From Nanobdellota archaeon (GTDB lineage: Archaea; Nanobdellota; Nanobdellia; Woesearchaeales; GW2011-AR9), in contig JAUYPT010000108.1 of the NCBI GenBank assembly GCA_030695685.1, positions 1 to 8,840 on the forward strand: a DNA stretch of 8,840 nt. Direction: 5' to 3'. The notes under the pieces were generated by a model. That model ran no database searches. It worked only from the letters and a program-made list of their open reading frames with translations, and was not told where the DNA came from. Every line of letters begins with the position of its first letter. Position 1 is the first letter of the stretch. This document shows, piece after piece, positions 7,275 to 8,840 of the stretch. The position numbers were made by a program, and so were the translations under genes.

Positions 7275-8315
7275 TTATCCGCTATCTACAGTCCTCGTGC
7301 CTGGTTCTACAATAACTGTAAATGACTGCTGATCTTCCTGCCCTGATCCATCTCTTGCTGTCAGAATGGCAGTATATTCTCCTGCTGCCAAGCTCTTGCC
7401 TTCAATTACTCCATCATTGGAGACAAGAAAAAAAGAAGGTTCAACCGCAAATTGCAATGACCTCTCATCAAAACTGGCAACAGTTGTATCATAGATGAAC
7501 AATTCTCCTTCTTTCAGCAGCGCATCAGGTATAAATTCAATTTCAGGAGGCTTTTGTAATACATTATCTCTGATGGCAAAAAGAAACAGATAGGGAGATT
7601 TCAAATAACCATCTTGATCATAAATTGAGAAAACAGTTGTTGTTTTATCATAGGGCATAATTGTAATGAATGCATCCTGACGCGCTAATTCAGGAAAGTT
7701 AAAACTTCCTGCCCCATATTCTTGAGCTATCACTTCTGCCAAATTAAAATACTTGCGTAAAGAAAATGGGAGGCGGGCAGTGAAAGAATTTATCCGCAGC
7801 TCATCTTCTCCTGACTGGATGATTAAAGGGTATGTTAAACTAGCCTCTGTAAGATGTTCCCGTAAGCGCAGATTTAAATCAATTTCTCCTTCCTGCCTTA
7901 TCAAAATCCCCTGCTCACGAAAAAAAGTAAAATTATGTAAGCATGAAGGCAATGAACGAATAATAAAAATACGCAGATCCTGCTCTATTTTTGCTTCTGA
8001 AAATTGTGAGATGCCATTAAGATATCCATAATTAATCAAAGCATTTTCTGTCAACAGATAAGCACTATTTCCATCAGGATAAATTATGCCGCCCTGAACA
8101 CCCAGTAAAAACATTCCTTCCCTCATTGTCTGAAGCAGGCAATTCGCCATAAAAAGATCAATTTTAGGCTTTAAAGCCAGAGAAGCAGGAATTTCATATT
8201 GGTCGATCAGTTCTGTGGTTACATTATAATTTACAAACCATAACAAGCTTCCCACTATAAACAGGATGATTATACCTATAATTAAAAATACTGTAACCTG
8301 TCCTCTTTTGAGCAT
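7275..8315 (-). CDS. Membrane-anchored pilin-leader-like protein with a cadherin/Ig-like C-terminal domain
   Basis: The 346-residue product begins Met-Leu-Lys-Arg-Gly-Gln-Val-Thr-Val-Phe followed by a hydrophobic helix to about residue 29. This resembles the class III signal peptides of archaeal type IV pilin-like proteins, cleaved between Gly5 and Gln6, but the usual Glu at mature position 5 is Phe here, so it may stay as an uncleaved anchor. The long middle part is unassigned and has Cys59 and Cys125, a possible disulfide. The last 80 or so residues have the Gly-x-Tyr-Thr-Ala-x-Leu-Thr-Ala-x-Asp and Gln-Ser-Phe-Thr-Val-x-Val pattern of cadherin/He_PIG-like beta domains, usually adhesive. 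ATG 8315 is preferred over TTG 8333 because the TATA box predicts a transcript start near 8320. The giant gene follows closely, so the pair is probably one operon. The leader type is known from DPANN archaea; the role is inferred. Confidence 0.8.
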   Translation of the reverse strand: MLKRGQVTVFLIIGIIILFIVGSLLWFVNYNVTTELIDQYEIPASLALKPKIDLFMANCLLQTMREGMFLLGVQGGIIYPDGNSAYLLTENALINYGYLNGISQFSEAKIEQDLRIFIIRSLPSCLHNFTFFREQGILIRQEGEIDLNLRLREHLTEASLTYPLIIQSGEDELRINSFTARLPFSLRKYFNLAEVIAQEYGAGSFNFPELARQDAFITIMPYDKTTTVFSIYDQDGYLKSPYLFLFAIRDNVLQKPPEIEFIPDALLKEGELFIYDTTVASFDERSLQFAVEPSFFLVSNDGVIEGKSLAAGEYTAILTARDGSGQEDQQSFTVIVEPGTRTVDSG

Positions 8316-8342
8316 AGTATTAGGTAAATTCAATGTTTAAAC

Positions 8343-8350
8343 TATATAAA
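8343..8350 (-). promoter_or_regulatory. Archaeal TATA box for the two-gene operon
   Basis: On the minus strand this reads TTTATATA, a full match to the archaeal box A consensus. Its centre lies about 31 bases before the ATG at 8315, so a start site 25 or so bases downstream falls around 8320 and leaves a leader of only a few bases. No SD sequence precedes that ATG, as expected for leaderless translation. A TTG start at 8333 would lie upstream of the predicted transcript start. Confidence 0.65.
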
Positions 8351-8377
8351 TATTATTCGTACAAGTATTCTTAAAAT

Positions 8378-8840
8378 TTAGTTTTCTATCCATTCTATAT
8401 GTTTAAACTTGTATTTTGTTGCTATAAGGATCAAATCAATTAACCACCAAATACCAAGACCGCCTAAAGTCAATAATTTTAACAATCCTAAACCTATATG
8501 CCCCATAATAAATCTATCAACACCAAGACCACCAAAAATGATTGACATAATTAAAGTGAGTACCCAATTGACTTTTCTTGTATTTAATACTTCTTTAGGC
8601 TGATTCATAACATCTACAAAGTACAATCTCATCCAGGAAAGAAACAATAAGAAAATAACGCCATTGATCACTGCCCTCAGCCATAACGGCTGTAAAAACA
8701 ACGCTTGGTCAATATACAAAGCGATAATGGAAATGATGACACCAGTAATAACCATCAAGACAAAATTTTTCCATACCTTCGGCCAGTGCATCCTCAGTAA
8801 GTCAAACGTATTGCCAACCGCTTCCCAGACTTTTCGTTTC
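8378..8840 (-). CDS. TM2-domain membrane protein, 5'-truncated by the window edge
   Basis: This is an integral membrane protein of unknown biochemical role. Counting from the first in-window ATG (8791), helices lie at about 11-28 and 36-60, followed by the TM2-domain pair at about 75-97 and 102-125. The TM2 hallmarks are clear: Gly-Gly-Leu-Gly-Val-Asp-Arg-Phe (87-94), a Leu-Leu-Lys-Leu-Leu-Thr segment, then Gly-Gly-Leu-Gly-Ile-Trp-Trp-Leu-Ile-Asp. The frame stays open without a stop from 8791 to 8840 and reads as plausible protein (Trp, Phe and Leu codons), so the ATG at 8791 is probably internal and the real start is outside the window. The gene ends 62 bases before the next start, with a TATA box between, so it is probably transcribed separately. 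TM2 proteins are widespread and diverse, so no specific pathway is claimed. Confidence 0.88.
   Translation of the reverse strand, partial: KRKVWEAVGNTFDLLRMHWPKVWKNFVLMVITGVIISIIALYIDQALFLQPLWLRAVINGVIFLLFLSWMRLYFVDVMNQPKEVLNTRKVNWVLTLIMSIIFGGLGVDRFIMGHIGLGLLKLLTLGGLGIWWLIDLILIATKYKFKHIEWIEN

Overview
The window most likely comes from a DPANN archaeon, with Woesearchaeota/Pacearchaeota-like lineages the best guess. Three things point that way. One protein begins with the Lys-Arg-Gly-Gln-Val-Thr-Val-Phe plus hydrophobic-helix leader that is common in those lineages. An archaeal-type TATA box (TTTATATA) sits at the spacing expected for an almost leaderless transcript. The main gene encodes a giant secreted protein with a Sec signal peptide. 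No rRNA, tRNA or informational gene is present, so this assignment is an inference.

Layout: positions 1-483 (+) hold the 3' part of a calcineurin-like metallophosphoesterase gene that is cut by the left edge. Positions 484-717 are a convergent intergenic region unusually dense in inverted repeats. It contains two direct, diverged copies of a 36-nt bulged hairpin, two local hairpins and two larger enclosing inverted repeats. Everything else is on the minus strand. In transcription order it is: the 3' part of a TM2-domain membrane protein gene cut by the right edge (8840-8378); a TATA-driven gene for a membrane-anchored, pilin-leader-like protein with a cadherin/Ig-like C-terminal domain (8315-7275); and, 32 bases further on (or 5 if the upstream ATG is used), a 6.5-kb gene for a secreted protein of about 2174 residues (7242-718).

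The last two genes look like a two-gene operon for the cell surface: a small anchored protein followed by a giant exported one. The giant protein combines an N-terminal NPxxD-repeat region, a large beta-rich region, coiled coils, a TPR-like helical segment, a long low-complexity linker, a segment resembling the catalytic half of a PI3K/HipA-type kinase fold, and an unrecognised C-terminal domain. All its cysteines outside the signal peptide fall into four close pairs, which suggests disulfides in an extracytoplasmic protein. Its function cannot be read from the sequence.

The most novel signals are the hairpin array at 517-719, which resembles the ends of a minimal IS200/IS605-type non-autonomous element, and the giant protein with its possible secreted kinase-like domain. 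Most other open frames on both strands of the giant gene are shadows and are not listed.
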